A stretch of 64,000 nt of DNA from assembly GCF_048771995.1 (NCBI RefSeq), contig NC_133024.1, positions 3,105,001 through 3,169,000 on the forward strand, given 5' to 3'. The stretch is from Taeniopygia guttata. Its lineage: Eukaryota; Chordata; Aves; Passeriformes; Estrildidae. Under the pieces are notes generated by a model, which worked only from the letters and a program-made list of their open reading frames with translations, was not told where the DNA came from and made no database searches. A program made the position numbers and the translations under genes. This document shows positions 21,101-35,000 of this stretch, one piece after another (position 1 is the stretch's first letter; each line of letters starts with the position of its first letter).

Positions 21101-24100
21101 AAGGATAACAAAATGTGTTTGCAAGTTCCCTTCACATGGAGTCCCTTAAATGAAAAGAATGACAAGTTGTTTCTTATTTACCAAGCAGCTGTTTTGTAAA
21201 CAGGTTTGGTGACAGAATATTGCACTGTCCTTAAAACACTAGGGATACCTGTTTGGAGTCATGGTTATGGCACTAAAAGTAACCTTCCTCACCATCTTTT
21301 TTTTTTTTAAGAAAGAACATCAGTTAAATTATTGGTGTAGGTATGTGCTGCAACAATCCACTACAGCAGAGTGTTGAAGAGTGACAGCATTACACACCAC
21401 TCTGGTCTGGGAGCAAAAGTTTAGGGATAACCTATTTAGTTCTCACTTAAAATGCTGCCTTTAAACAACTAGGTGACAAACAGAACCCAAACTTTTACAA
21501 AATATCAGCATTGGGAAGCAAAGGCTGTGTGCAGAAAACTGTTCTTTAAGTGTGGGCTCATATGACAGTATTGAACTGCTCCTGCAGCTCAGCCCTGCAG
21601 GGATCTGTGCACAAACTTTACAGTGCTGTGACTTCAGGGCATTGACAGACAGTGAGCAGCCCACTAGTAGTCATTAAATGAGAACAGGGCTTTGGTTTCA
21701 CTTAATCTGCTAGCTAACAAAGAAACATGTAATTATTTTCTTTGGTTTTCTGCATCCTTCCTCTTCCATTCAGCCCTGGATGGACTGGGTGCCAATGCCT
21801 GTGTGTACTGGGTGTACTGGGATGAGTTAACTTCATAGCATCCTATATAGTGCTGTGCTCTGAATTTGTGACTGAAACAGTGCTGATAACACAGCCACCT
21901 TTTGGGTGCAGCATTAAGGATGTCTTTCTTGCACTTGGTTCCCCTGAGGAGTAGGCTGGGGGTGTGCAAGGTGCTGGCTGTCCCATCTCACCCCATCTGA
22001 CACTGTAGTCAGCAATAAAAGCCCAGGGAAAGGGAGGACATTTGTGGTTATGTGTGCTGAGGCCTCACGTTCCAGGAGGTTGCTAAATATCTGTGTCCTG
22101 GTGGGAAGGAGTTGTTAAACTTCTTTGCTTTGCTTGTGTGCACAACTTTGCTTTACCTATTAACACTGTATTTTATCAGATCCAGGAGTTCCCTCACTTT
22201 TGCTCTTTGTGTTCTCTTCCCCCTGCCCTGCTAAGGAGGGAGGGAGAGAGCAGCAACCTCCCTGGTTGGGGCCAGCCTGCTGCACTCTAGAAAGCTCATG
22301 TCTGAATCTGGCATTAAAAAAAAAAACCAAACCCAAACAACCTCTCCTCTACCGTAAATACATTATTTCAGTCAATTATTTTAGTAAGCCAAAATTATCT
22401 GACTTAAATTTTTTAAGAACTGAATTGTTCTTTCACTTTATTGGCAAAACTTTATATGGAAGAATGAGTTTGAAAAGTCTAAAAATATCTGTGTAACCTG
22501 CTGACAGGAATGACAGCATAACCCCAGTAGAGTGGCTAAGGTCCAAAACAGAATATTTTTTGCCAGTAAACCATTCTTCTTCATGGGAAATTGTGTCTTT
22601 CATACACAGGCAAAACCACTAATAAGCAATAAATTACCAGCATATGAGAGCTTGGAGTGTTCTTTATGAAGTGATTTCCTCATTCCACTTAAATCCTGTT
22701 TAATATTGGCAGTCCTTTTGGCTGTACTACTACAAGCAGGGGAGTGAGCCAGCTTTTAAGTGTGTTTTCACATTGCTTGGGGATTTAGTCTCACATTTGT
22801 TTTACCTGAATAAGCAGCGTTATTTGGCATTGTCACTTCAGGTGCTTCACAATCACACAGAATTATAGATTTGTTAAATCAAAAAGATCATTGCAATATC
22901 CCAGATCCCTATGAGATGCTCCATTTACTAGCAGCACTTTCAAGTTGAAAAAGGTAATTAGGTAATTAGAATGGGAGAAAGTAAGAAAAGTACTAGATAT
23001 TTCATCAGTGCTATCAAAAAGAAATGGTCAAATGAGAAAACAGCTGGTTAATAAATAACAGAGCCACTTAGAATATAAATAAATTCTACAAACACAAGAG
23101 CTACTTTTTGAGTTCATCTATAATAAGAATTGAGTAGAGAGCAAACTTGGAAATATTTTCTATAGTATTGTGTTTATGGATTTTTTTAAAATCTATGATC
23201 ATAGACTAAAATGACAATATATTAAAATGATCATTGATCATAGATGAATCTAAGATCTTTTAATTTATGATTTTTTAAAAATCTATGATCCTTAATGCAG
23301 TCTTTAGAGATGTAATGAGAGTTACTCACCTGTATTCTAAAATATCCTTGGTGTTCTCTGAAGATACGGTAAGTGTAGATGAGGTCCTCAAAGCTGTGAA
23401 AAAACATTGTATACATTACACATCACATTAACAAAGTGGACATAGCTGCAAACAGTATTAGAGACATGAGAAGTGCAGTAAAATAATAATAAGCAGAGAA
23501 AGGAAAGCAAAAGATCGCAGAGATTACAAAATGCATGAAAGTTTAATATCTTGAAATGCAAGATTACTCTGACCAGGGATTTCAAAGAATATATGAACTA
23601 ATATATGAACATCGACCTTTAACAAGGATAATTTAATTCCACAGACATCACCTCTTCTCATCTCTCTGTTATCTTCCTCACTGCTCTAACCTTCTTTTTG
23701 CATTTCTGTCACAAGAAGGCTGTTGAATTCTTAGAGAGATGTTGGCATGAAATGGCCTCCAGTCACCAGCACCCAGAAATTGACTGTATGGCTCCTCCTT
23801 CTGAGAATATTGTTCTTCCTTTGCATTTCCCAGGGTTTTAGTTATTGTTATTTTTGATAATAAGCAGGTGTTTGAACACTGAGGCTACTGATGTCTTTGA
23901 ATATATTTTGTCAACAGAAATAAAAGCTTTATCAGCAATTCAGGAGGTGGACTGAAGATCATGACTGTGGTCAAAAAAGGTAGCAGAGTTGCAAGAAAAT
24001 ATACATCACAAATAAGTGAGGATGTTGAGGAGAGGGGGGAGCAGCATCTGAAAACAAGTTTTTTTTAACTTGTGTGCCTGTTCATCAGGAGGACTTCAGC

Positions 24101-25933
24101 TGAGGCTATGTGGAGTGAACTGACATGAGAAGGAGGATCTTGGGGCAGAAAACTGCTTCAGGGCACTTGCACATAAGTTAAGGGTTACTGAAAATAAACA
24201 ACTTTGTTCTGAAAAAAACTTACTATGAACTGAGATTAGAATAAGGCTTTCAGTTATAACAGATTTAATTTAATTCAAAAAGTGGTATCACAGGGATGCA
24301 TATTTTGTTTCTGTAATTTTTACAAAATGAGCATGAAACTACCATTAAAAGGGTAATTCAAAAGTTGCCTTTGAACATCACTAAGAGTTTCAGTGTTGGT
24401 TGCCCCCAGTTTTAGGGCACTTTGCCTCGTGAACCACTGCCAGGCAGCCCAGTTTCTGGGGCAATTCTCAGCCAGTGCACTAATACATCCCATGTGCTGT
24501 CTGAACATAAGCCTTGCTCTGACCTGTGCAAGCCACCACCTGTGTACCACTGCTGCTGCTCTCACAGTTTAACTGTGGCATTTGTTCATGTCAGGATTAT
24601 AGAAAAATCCACTGAACTTCCATTTTTATCAGCTTTTAGCACTAAAACCCACAGAGGCAAACTGGAACTTATGATTTTTCATGTGCCTGCGCAGAATATT
24701 GTAGCAGGCAGATGTGACAGGGCAGAGTATGTCTGCAAGACATCACAAGGCAAATCTGCTTTGCCCTTAAAAAAAAAAAAAGAAAGATGAAAGGAAAAGC
24801 AACTGTGTTGGTGTGGCACAAAGCCTAACCCACTGTCATTCTTCCTCTGTGTCCCCAACTTGCTATTTCTCTTCTACTCATTGTGTTATTTTGCAGATCT
24901 CCTTTCTTCTACCCACCAACCCAACAGTACTCCATTTCTCTCTCCCCTTTTCTCCCCTCTCCATTGATTTGTTTCATAAGAAATTCATTTTTAGTGATTG
25001 ATAAAAACGTCTTCTCATATTTGTTCATTAATTAGATGTGTCAAAAGGTTTTCATGTCACACTCAAACGTACCCGCAATGAGAGTGTGAAACTTCATAGG
25101 TTCAAAGAAACACCTAGATTCTAATTTTTAAACTTTGCATTATGAACAGATCAATTACATATGAAAAGTGTAAAAAGGGAAATAAAAGTGCTATTCCCTA
25201 CAGAACAAGAAAATAATAAAATTTGAATTGTAGCAATTAAAACTTTGAACTAGAAATAGCAGTTTTCTAAGCCCATCTTTTCTGTGGATTTGTCATATAA
25301 ATTCAAACAGAACTTTGTAATTTTCAGCTTCAGCTATGTTCTTATATCAGGTAAAATTCCTTTGAACCACAAGGCTGAGCTTTTATCAGACAGAAAGTCT
25401 ACAAAAAAGGAAGTGTTTTGTAACACACCATGAGAATTTTCAGTGTCTCAACAATGCTAAAATGCTGTTTACTCATTACAGAGGCAGTTACTTTGAGCAA
25501 GGATCTTAGCATATTTTGGCAGGCTGAGGTATTTTCTCTGGGCTCCCCTTATTCTCTGCAGAGAGAGACCAGCATCACCAGATTATTAATTTATCATCTG
25601 TTACATAAAACAGTTTTTTGGAAATGCTGTACCCTCACTAGTCACTATAAAGGAAACCTAAAGCACCACTTGAATACTTGAATAGACACACTCTCTGTAG
25701 TCTGTTAATATCAGGGAAGAACTATCAATGTTAGAGAAGATGATTGTTGTCTTTGGACCCAACTGCAAGCTGATAAAAAATCGGCGTTGGAATACTTACA
25801 GAACACAGAGACACAAGGCTCCTTCCACACTCTCACTCTCCCGTATTAAATAGCTGCCATTCTTTTTCTTCTTGCTCAGCAGCTCTTCACAGGTTTTTTT
25901 GGTTATCTTTCCGTGAAAAAATGGGAATTCCAT
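18140..25933 (-). CDS. SH2D1B: SH2D1B (EAT-2), SLAM-family SH2 adaptor, 4 coding exons
   Basis: Known role: EAT-2 is a single-SH2 adaptor that binds phosphotyrosine ITSM motifs of SLAM-family receptors in NK cells, dendritic cells and macrophages, and signals through its C-terminal tyrosines. Seen here: exons of 134, 64, 169 and 41 bp join in frame into 135 residues plus stop (human 132). The SH2 domain spans about residues 5-103: FFHGKI at 6-10, the phosphotyrosine-binding arginine R31 in GSYLIRESES, IYTYRIFRE at 50-58 and FEKPNQGLVI at 86-95. The tail ends GGDYVDVLP, the same as the human terminus DYVDVLP. SAP (SH2D1A) is excluded by that tail and by FEKPNQG. An in-frame ATG further upstream (26065) exists, but homology starts at 25933. 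The gene appears intact. Confidence 0.93.
18850..19978 (+). mobile_element. Probable retroelement-derived region with LTR-like 3' end in SH2D1B intron 3
   Basis: A long pyrimidine tract (about 19797-19877), AATAAA at 19883-19888 and a sharp ...CATAACA end near 19978 resemble a retroviral LTR tail on the plus strand. I could not find its 5' end, a TATA box or a target duplication. The GC-richer stretch 19300-19700 has no recognisable protein. Confidence 0.35.
20923..21091 (-). CDS. SH2D1B: SH2D1B coding exon 3
   Basis: Acceptor TTACAG|ACTTCT and donor GATG|GTGAGA. Encodes TSEGVPDRTFKTLKDLIYAF, EKPNQGLVINLRYPVKKPK and a basic linker ending SGMDSIYD. The linker differs from human but has similar length. 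Ends in phase 1. Confidence 0.93.
21805..22290 (+). mobile_element. ERVL-type solo LTR in SH2D1B intron 2
   Basis: Shows the order typical of bird ERVL LTRs: GATGAGTTAACTTCATAGCA, ACAGTGCTGATAACACAG, GAGGAGTAGGCTGGGGGTG, then TTTGCTTTGCTTGTGTGCAC, TTTGCTTTACCTATTAA and CCCTCACTTTTGCTC. A related but more diverged LTR lies at 35470-36765. Ends are approximate and coding capacity is absent. Confidence 0.7.
23178..23291. repeat. AT-rich repeated palindromic stretch in SH2D1B intron 2, just downstream of exon 2
   Basis: GATTTTTTTAAAATCTATGATC recurs as a near copy about 90 bp later, with TGATCATTGATCATAGAT between them. It lies 40-150 bp past the exon 2 donor (23329) in transcription direction. 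Confidence 0.6.
23330..23393 (-). CDS. SH2D1B: SH2D1B coding exon 2
   Basis: Acceptor TTCACAG|CTTTGA and donor ATACAG|GTGAGT. Completes a leucine, then encodes FEDLIYTYRIFREHQGYFRI, matching human FKNIVYTYRIFREKHGYYRI. Ends in phase 0. Confidence 0.94.
25800..25933 (-). CDS. SH2D1B: SH2D1B coding exon 1
   Basis: Encodes MEFPFFHGKITKKTCEELLS, a lysine-rich KKKKNG turn, then SYLIRESESVEGALCLCV. Donor GTTCT|GTAAGT. Ends in phase 2. The human counterpart begins MDLPYYHGRLTKQDCE. Confidence 0.93.
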
Positions 25934-26065
25934 GGACCAAAGAAAACAAGGTATCTTGCCTTTCAAAGCAGCTCTAGAGAAAGTCAGAAGGCTGTCATGA
26001 GAAGCAACCTTGCTCCAAAGGCAGCTTGCTGTGGACATCTGAAGCTGGAGGTGCCAAGGACACAC

Positions 26066-29000
26066 AGGAGCTCATCTGTGTTGTTTGCTGAGCTGTCCCC
26101 AGTGAGGTGGGGGAGCTCTGCAGCTCTATGGTCATGAGCTCTGTGGTGGCAGGAAAAGGTTGGTCTACACTGGTCACAGTCCACATCAAAAAGGAAGAAA
26201 CTTCTGTCACATTATACCAGCAGAATTTTGTGTTATTTATCGCACCTCTAAGCTATGAAATCACTAAGTTGACACTGAGGTATAGTTACATTTTTAAGTT
26301 AACTTTTATGTTTAAAGTGGCTCAAAGCCCAGCAAATAGGGTCCTATGCTTCAGGAATGTCAGGACTGTATAGGTGAGGATAAAATTATCTAAAAGGACC
26401 TTTCTCTTTTTTCAGGTGATTTTGAGAAGAGAAAATAAGTGTGTGTGATATTTGAATCAACATCAGTCATGAAGCTATAGAACGTGCCAGAAAAAAGCTG
26501 GCAATTCGCTGTTCATGCAGAGGTTTAAACAAATTTCCTCAAAATAAACTGTAGAAGGACAAATAGTATTTAATGGAGGAACAGTGGGAGATGCCAGGAA
26601 TCCTGTCATCCTGATCACAGAGAAAAAATCTGTGAAAAAACCAACATAAATACTGATGGAATACTGTAAGCAAAAACAACCATGTTTTGTATGCAGCTGT
26701 TACATTTGTGTTTTTTCTCTGACAACTTTGTACACAGAAAAATCTTACCTTAACATTTGTGTGTTTAACTGCAAGTTGATCATGCATCACACTAAGACCA
26801 TTTCCAGGTGGTATCTTAGTTAGTTGAGGAATAAAGTACCTCTAAAAATGTTCTGTTTTGTCTCAAAGAAATGTAAAAACTTAAGAAAGAAAGATATACC
26901 AAGAGATAAACTGAGAAATGGCAAGTCCAAGGTGCTGCTGTTGCTGAGGTCTGTCCTGCAGTGACCACAAGTTACTGATAAAACAAGTCCTGACCACCAA
27001 GAACATGAACTTGTTTAGATATTTAGATCCTCCAGTTTCAGCTGTCTGCAGACAGTTGCATTTGGAATAAGTCTTATTTTATCCTCCAGTGGGATGGGGA
27101 TTGAGATATTGGGAGGGAAATATCCTGGTCTTGTAAGCATCCTTAAGAACAAACATCCTTATGTGACAAAGATTCACCTTCTTATTAAATGCACTTGTAT
27201 TTTCCTCAGGTTAAAACTGTGGCTTATTTTCCTACACATTGTATAAATAAACATTTTCCATGAGGTATTGTGAGGTGAATAGCTTTTCCAGAAGCCCAGC
27301 TCTGCAAATGAAGAGCAGCAACTGCTCAGCACTGTCCTGCTTCAGGCAGGTTCTCTGCTTGCATTGAAAGGAGGGTGGATAGGAAAGAACTGCAAATTCC
27401 TCTTTTGAAAAGGTAATAAATAGACTTCACAATTTTCCCTGAAGGTCTCATTACCTAGGTACAGAAATATATGACAGAAGTTTCAGTAGATATTGCAGAT
27501 CTTAATGTAGAATTTACTTAAAGTGAAACAGCAACAACACACTACCTGCTGTTGGATTAGCAGAGTGTTTGATAAAAAAAAAAAAAAAAAATCTTAAGAA
27601 ATTTTAAGAACTTGAGGAGAAATCTTTTACCTCACCTTACCTGTCTGTACTATTATACAAGTAGTACAAGTAATATAAATGGACCTGAGAATAAGATAGA
27701 ATGCTTGATTTACAAGCAGAAATCATTGAAATATACTAGAGAAAGGGGTTTTGGAGGAAGAAAGGAGAGAGGCTGTAAATATGGTTTGGTCAGTCACTAA
27801 ATACGTGTGGCTGTGCGTGTATGTGTGTGTTTTTGGGGGCTAATCCAGGGCAAAACCACACAGCTTCTGCCAAATACACAGCAGGGCTTTATTCTATTTG
27901 GGGTACCTGTTGGTGGATGCTTGTGTAACACCTGGCAGGGGGGATTTCCTTGTCAGTCCCCATAGAGCTGCACCATGAGCCTCACCACAACTTGTATGCA
28001 CAGCATGGAATCTTTACACTGCCTGTAGGGGTCACATAACAATATATTTCCATGTAGCCTAATGTAAACTCTGAGCAGACATTTCCTAACACAAACATTT
28101 CCAGTTTAATAAATCTCACAAGTATTTTTGGCTTACACAAACCTGCATACCCAGGCAGGTCTGAAGAGTGGTAAGAAATATGACCTGATGATATTAAGTC
28201 TGATTAAATGAGTGATGAGAGACCTGGGGAGCTGGAACCAAACTAAGCAATAGCTCTTGTTAATCTGTGCTTAAAGTAATTTTATTTACTCCACTCCAAA
28301 ATAAAATAGGGTTGTTTTTTATTCCTCATCCACTTAAGGAGATTTCATAGTTCCTAGGATAGCCTCTCGCAGTGACTATCCTTTCAGATGGCAGAGAGCA
28401 CGGGAAAACCAAAGTATTTTTTCCTGAGATTGAATCTTGGCCTGCTTCTACCACAGCATGGGGAAAAAACAGAGTTTCCTAAAAATCCTGTTTGCTAAAA
28501 ATCTTCTGTGTGTCAAAACAATCACATCCTTCAGTCAACCTTATGCTTTCTGAAGTTAATGCAATCACTTCTGAAGGAAATCTTTTTCCATAAGCCACCT
28601 TTTCTTGCATTGTTCTCTTTACTTTTCCCTGGCACCAGTTTGGCTACTACTTCTATAAAATTTGATGCCTGTAAATAAGCAAATCTTCTGATTAGAAGAG
28701 CAGGATAGTTAGCCACTCTTCCCTTCACAAATAGGTGTTAGAGAAACGACACCTGCAATATTTTGACAGCAGTACCAAGCCATTGTTGACCGTATATCTC
28801 ATGGGTTTTCTGCCATTCAGCTGCCTGGACTAATTTTCTTTTTTTTTTTTCTTTTCCTCCTGTTATTGTAAAACTTAGCAAGGCTATTTTATAGTGACAG
28901 GTTCTGCAATGTCTCCCAGCTGCAGCTCTAGCACAGCAAAGCCCTTGCCAGTGCCTTCTGTAGGAACAGGAAATCTGGGGAGAAGCTAGGCTGCTTCACA

Positions 29001-32000
29001 ACTCTGGGGGCCCTATGTTCAGTAAATTATCAGTGTGGGATATCAGGGCTAAATAAAAGCTCTGGTCAAGAGCAAAACCAGCAAGGAACTGAAGGTCATT
29101 TGTAATCTAGCCAGAAAGATAAAAACAGCCACAATGTAAGAAAACAGAAAGTAAGTTGAGCTCTAGCTAAATCTCCTGCAATTTGAGGTCTCCTTGAGAT
29201 GTGTTGCTGGGCAGTCCCAGCTTACTTGCACTAAGTCCTGTGGCTTACTCTGCCAACACAACAATAATGTTTTTGCAAGAAGAACTGTAACAGCAAAAAA
29301 TTACATTTAATTTCAATTTACAGCTTTAGCACGATATCTACACCAAGCTCTAGTTTTGCAATTTACTGTGCCTGGATACAAAGGGATTTTTTTGGTAGTA
29401 TCTGCTGATGGCAAGATTTACTTGAGACTGAAAGAAAAATCATAATGATGCAAATTCAAGAAGAAAATTGAACTAGTGTGTCTATTACTTAGAGATTGCT
29501 GCTGCAGGTGCTAGTGGAGCTCCAGGGAGTCAGAACTCTCTCATTAACTTTCTAATAACATATGAACCTAGGAGGAAAAGCCTGTTTTATAACCCTCTTA
29601 ACATACTGCCTGTTTTTTAAAATACAAATAAAGAGAAAATGGTAGTTCAGAATGAACTGAGAATGGTAGTTCAAACTTGTCTGTGTTAAATGTTGAATTA
29701 AAAAGTCACAGAGACAAACAATTAAAAAAAGTTTACAAGATACATGAATATGTGTAAGTAGAGGGTTTTGGTCTCAAAATTATCTAGAATTTTGCTTAAA
29801 TGTGTATTTATAGGATAGAGTCATAAAACAGCAATTTCCTTCTCACTGGCAACCATATTGTAAGGGTTCAGAGTGATCCATATTCAATTACCCTCTGAGC
29901 TTATAATTACTCTGAGCTGTTTGTATTTAAGTGTTAATGTTGCATTTAAGTGTTATGATCTGCCTCTGAGGCAAGGTAACTGAGGCTCTTGTTAATAGAT
30001 CCCTTGGAGTGAATTAGAGTGAAACAATACTGAATGACCAGTTTATATATGAGGCATACTTATTTTAAAACAATTTCACTGCAACAGAAAGAAGGAATGT
30101 AGCCATTTTAGTTCTTTCCTACAAAAAATATAAAAATATATCCTGAAAATTCAGCTTCTAAGACATCATCCATTGGTCTCAAATGTCACATAAATCAATT
30201 AATGAAATGCAGTAAGAAATTATCTCAGGTCATGATGCCTCCAAATTACTGCCTTCCTGTTAAGAAATGTGCAAATAAAGCTGTAGGAAGTGACAAACCT
30301 CACTTGCACTTATTCACGTTTCTGCACTTCCCCTACATACTCCATCACATAGAACTGCACTGTAAAAGTTGGAGCTTTTGTCTTAATATTTTACAAGACT
30401 CAAAGCAGGGTGTTTATCTGTCCTTCACTTTTAGAGTCATATTAACAGCGTCATCATTTTTACCTTGTGAATTTTCTCTTACTGGTAGATCTTTTAGCCC
30501 TTACTAATATTTTCCTAGTCACTAACTTACAGTGAGAATAATGTGCATGGCAACTGCAGCTTGCCACACTGGCAAAGTGCCACATTTGCAGAATATTGAA
30601 AATAACACTTCTCTCCTGCCTTTGCCCCCCATGGTAATTAGGCACTGAATAATGTAAAGTAAACCAGAATAAAAACATACAAACTTCAGAGGGCTTCTTG
30701 CATCATTTTCTAAACCACTTGGGTGCCAGCATTTAATTTTTATCCTACAACTACCAAACTTCTTTCACATAATCCTCTTCCTTTACTGATGGTCTGGGCA
30801 GCACTACAGAGGGGATCAGAGAACCAGGTACTCCAAGAACGTGCAGTGCATGCACAGGACAAAATGATGGTCCCAGCTCTCAAGAGTTCACAGGACAAGT
30901 TCACACAAGGCTTGGATTCATATCCTGGGCAAGACAACATCAATCCCCATACAGGAGCTTATGCTTGAAAGCATCAACTTTGTAAAGCTAAAGGCTAAAA
31001 CACAAATGGGAGTTTAAGTCAAAGCCATTAAAAAATGGGGTCAAAATAATAGGCTAGGAGAACTGGTTAAAGCTGATTTTGTGTAGCATATCAAAAGCAA
31101 AGAAAACACTTAGGCTGCCCATCTGGTTTAAGCCAAAAGCCAATATCCCACTTCCAAAAATGGTTACTAGTTGATATGAAGAAAAAGAAAGAGTAAGAAA
31201 CACTTTTTTTATACAAAAGTGAGTACAGTTCTTGTACAAAAGAGGATAAATACTGTGAAAGGACAGCTAGGATAAGAACCTTATCTGTAAAAATCAGTAG
31301 GGAAAAACACGTCCTGCTAGACAGAAGTGGCAAAGCTCAGATGAAATCTGAATATGGGAAGCTACAGATGGCCCAGCAAAGGTGCCATTCAGCTTTGTGT
31401 CCCTTCAGTCGTGCCCTGTGGTAGAAAACATAATGGAAGAATAGTTTTAGGGAAAACTGGCTTGGTAGCCCTAGGTTCCAAGAGAATGCATTGATTAAAT
31501 TAAAGATGTCTGTTAGCCAGTTGTCTCAGTCAGAATCTTCTGTGATTCCTCAAAGGAAAGCCAGAAAGAAGCAAAGGGAAGCCCACAAGGAGAGTGGAAA
31601 TCACAACAGAGCAGGTCATAGGATGGAAGGGAGGGAGACAGACAAAAAGGGCACAGAATGAGCAGCAGAAAATAGGAAAAATAAGTGAGATCCTGCAAGG
31701 AGTCCTTAAAGGTCACTAAAACCTTGGGAAGGGTGTCAGGTGTTCAGGGCCAGGTACACTCATCCAGCAGGGCAGTGCCTGAGTCAGCCACACGGGAAGG
31801 GAAAGGAGAGGCAAGGCAACAAAGCAGGGAAAAAATGGGAACTAGGAAAAAAAAAAAAAAGATTAATGAATGAAACAGAATGTGATTTTCCTAAAAAACA
31901 ATCAAAGGCTGACGAGAATAATAAAAAGGGGAAAATATCTAAAGACCATTTGACTTGATTTTTTTTGAAGACATATCAGCAAGCATTGATACCCAAGTGA

Positions 32001-35000
32001 TTCATTAGGGCAGTATGAAGTACAGGTACCATGACTTTCATGTGAACCTAGCCCATGAACTGCACTGCAGGATGGTTTTCCCACACTGCTGCAGCTTCTC
32101 TGATCAAATTAATTTTTATCTTTTCCAGCACAGTTGTATATGAGCAGATGAACTTTTCTTTTTTGCAAGGACAGTTTATAAAAGTGACCTGAGTGGAGAC
32201 CATGTGAGGATTCCCAGCTTTTCTGTGGATTTCAGAAGAGCTAAGAGCTTCACTTTGGCAGCTTACTATTTGCCTGCAAAGGCACCTGCCTCTCTCCATG
32301 AGAAACATTCTCCCTAACCCTTAGCTGGTCTCCTGCTAGTTTTCATTATTTTGCAAATAATTAGATGAAAATGTAGGAAATTAAAATATAGTTTAGCATT
32401 TCAGCCCAAATCAGTGCTTGTAGACCCCCAAACCAGTTAGACAACCTTTGTTCTTTTTGACACAAATTAGTAGAGGCCAGCATTTATCAAGGGCTTTGTG
32501 TTTTTACAGAATGCCTAGATTAGAAGTGCTAAGCCTGGTAGGAACACAATTTCTGTCACTTGATTAAGAGGGGGAAAAGAAAGGACTTGAACTACTCCCT
32601 TTCACAGGTAAAACTTCCCACTGCTACTGTTGATACTATCAAATTCATATTCAAACCCAAATGCTCCATCTCACAGCATGAAAGCTGAGTGCAGTGATTC
32701 TCTGGCTTGGTGCCTCTGAAAACAGCTCCACTGCACTGGTTAAAATAATCATGAAGGGGGAAGCAGAAATGAAAATTAATGGCACAAACACTTCAATTTC
32801 TCTTTGGAAGTTTGGGAGTTCATCAACAAAGCTTACTTAACTCCTGTAGAGGAGAGAGGGGTAAGATTTGGTGCTATAAAGCATCAAAGATTTGGTGCTA
32901 TAAAGACTATTTATCTGTATATATATGTTCCATTACAGAGGAGGAAAATACACCTTACTGTGCAATCATTTGTGGTTCAGTTTTGCAACCTGACACGCTG
33001 GCAGTGTAAGTGTGGCAAGACCTCACTGTTCTGTTTGTGAACATCTCACTTCTGTCATCTAAAGAACACATCTGTTTGGATATGAATTCACAAGGACCTT
33101 ATTGCTCACCTGTGAAGAAAAGACTTGTTATGAGACACCACAGTATATATGCAAAAAAAAAAAAAAAATGTTCTGCAACCATGATTAGGACCAAAAGAGA
33201 GAAACTGCAGTGCAAAAACCCTTTACCTACAAGATTCAAGGGCCCTGAACACAGCCCCCAGGGATCACTGGCATGGCTTCAGGGTGTCCTGGGTGCTCCC
33301 AGGGATGGCAACCCAGGGATGACTGCCTGGTCCTGGCCCTGGCTGCCAGTGGGTCCCCAGCCCCATGGAAAAAGCCCTGAAAATGACTGTAAATCTGTCC
33401 AAGTGGAACATCTGGAATTACATCAAAACTAGAATTTATCCACAAGTTTCCTTGCAAAATTGGGGATCATTAGTCTTATAGTAAAAGGTGATTTTTAACA
33501 GCAGAGCTTTCAGCAGACTATCAAGCAGATCTGTTTTCTTGCACACCCTCTGAGAGCCCTATTAAGCCCTTCCACTCTGCAGCCCGTGCTCTTTACTACA
33601 TGCTGGGCTTTTTGTTTTAGTGAGGAGTTTTTTCAGCAGTTTTAGTGCTGAAAAATATGGAAGGCCTGTCATGCTGGTTTGTCACTTCATGATCCATTAA
33701 ATTGCCTTCTCCAGCTGAGAGCTGCTCTGTAGGTTTTCTCAACAACTTCCATAAAATAACATCTCACTCAGCTTGTTGCAGACAAATATGCAATGGTTAC
33801 ATCTAATACTGGGCTAACAGCAGGTGGGGTAGACTTTGGCTTTAAAAAGGTACTCAGTTATTAAATTTTAGACCCCCAAAAAAAACAAATGAGAAATTGC
33901 TTTCACAGCGAGTGAGAAAACGGATTTCTGGATAGTGTTACAGTATTTTTCCAGTTATTTGTTTTAAACTGCAATTAAGTTATGTATAGAAACTAAGGAG
34001 GAACCAACAAGGTCACTGATATAAATCAACAAAACAGAAAGGTCTTATCTCTGTATTTGCATACTGTATTTGGGCAATACACATCTCCCTTTATCTATCT
34101 AAAGAGAGGCAGAGAAGGTTTTTATCACAATTCTTAGAATAGCTCTGTGAAGGGATAGGACCCGTAATTGAGACCAGTCTCAAGAGGCTTCTGTGGGGCT
34201 GCCTTGTATCGATATTTTTGGTTGGAACATGTCCTTTTTCCCCCCTTTTTACATTACACAGCTGAGTTAAGAGAGAGGACAGAAAAGGAATGTTCATTTT
34301 GTCATCTGAGGAAGGAATAAAGATGATGGGTACATGGTCACCCCGTGTCCCATGGTGATTGATAACTCCCAGTACATTGCATTCCTTTTGCTTTGACTTT
34401 TCTCCCTTGACTGAGGGCTACAGCAGGATGCTGAGGTTAGCCTCAAATTTTGATATGTCCCATTTTCATGAATCGATTCCAGCCTTGTATAAGGTTTATC
34501 ACTTCAAAAACAAATGCTCTTATATGTTAAAGGACAGGTACAGAAGAGAGCAAGGCAGGGATTTGCACACCCACCTCAGCACGGGGCTGCCCTGGTTCCT
34601 TCAGAGACAGCACTGTGTTGGTGCAGGAGGAGCAGGGCTGCCCCGTGGGCCATGCAGCAGCTGCAGGAGCAAAAAGCAGTGGTTGGGCTCCCTTTGGCTC
34701 TAACATCCTCAGTGCCACAACACAGGCACTCTACCAGCTGTTAATGGTCATTGGGTGCAGATATGCACAATGGCTCTTCCTGCAGGAGCTAATTCTGGGC
34801 TGGCTGTGATAGTCACCAAGCTTCTAGCATCATTCTACCTTCATTTCTCAATGAGAAAAAGCCCTTTCATGAGATAAAAACAAAGCAGTGAGATGAGAGT
34901 ATGATAGCTAAAACATCCTTATGTGCCCATTCCTGAAGCAACAAAAAGTAGTGTCTCTCTCCCTCTGCCAGGTGAAGAGTAATTCTTGTACAAGATGTAC

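Noticed and set aside
22850..22930. Possible short CR1 3' fragment (CACAGAATTATAGA...)
   Set aside because: Similarity to the CR1 tail is too weak by eye to claim.
24422..24790. 122-codon plus-strand frame in SH2D1B intron 1
   Set aside because: Antisense to the gene, no recognisable motif, ends in an A-tract.
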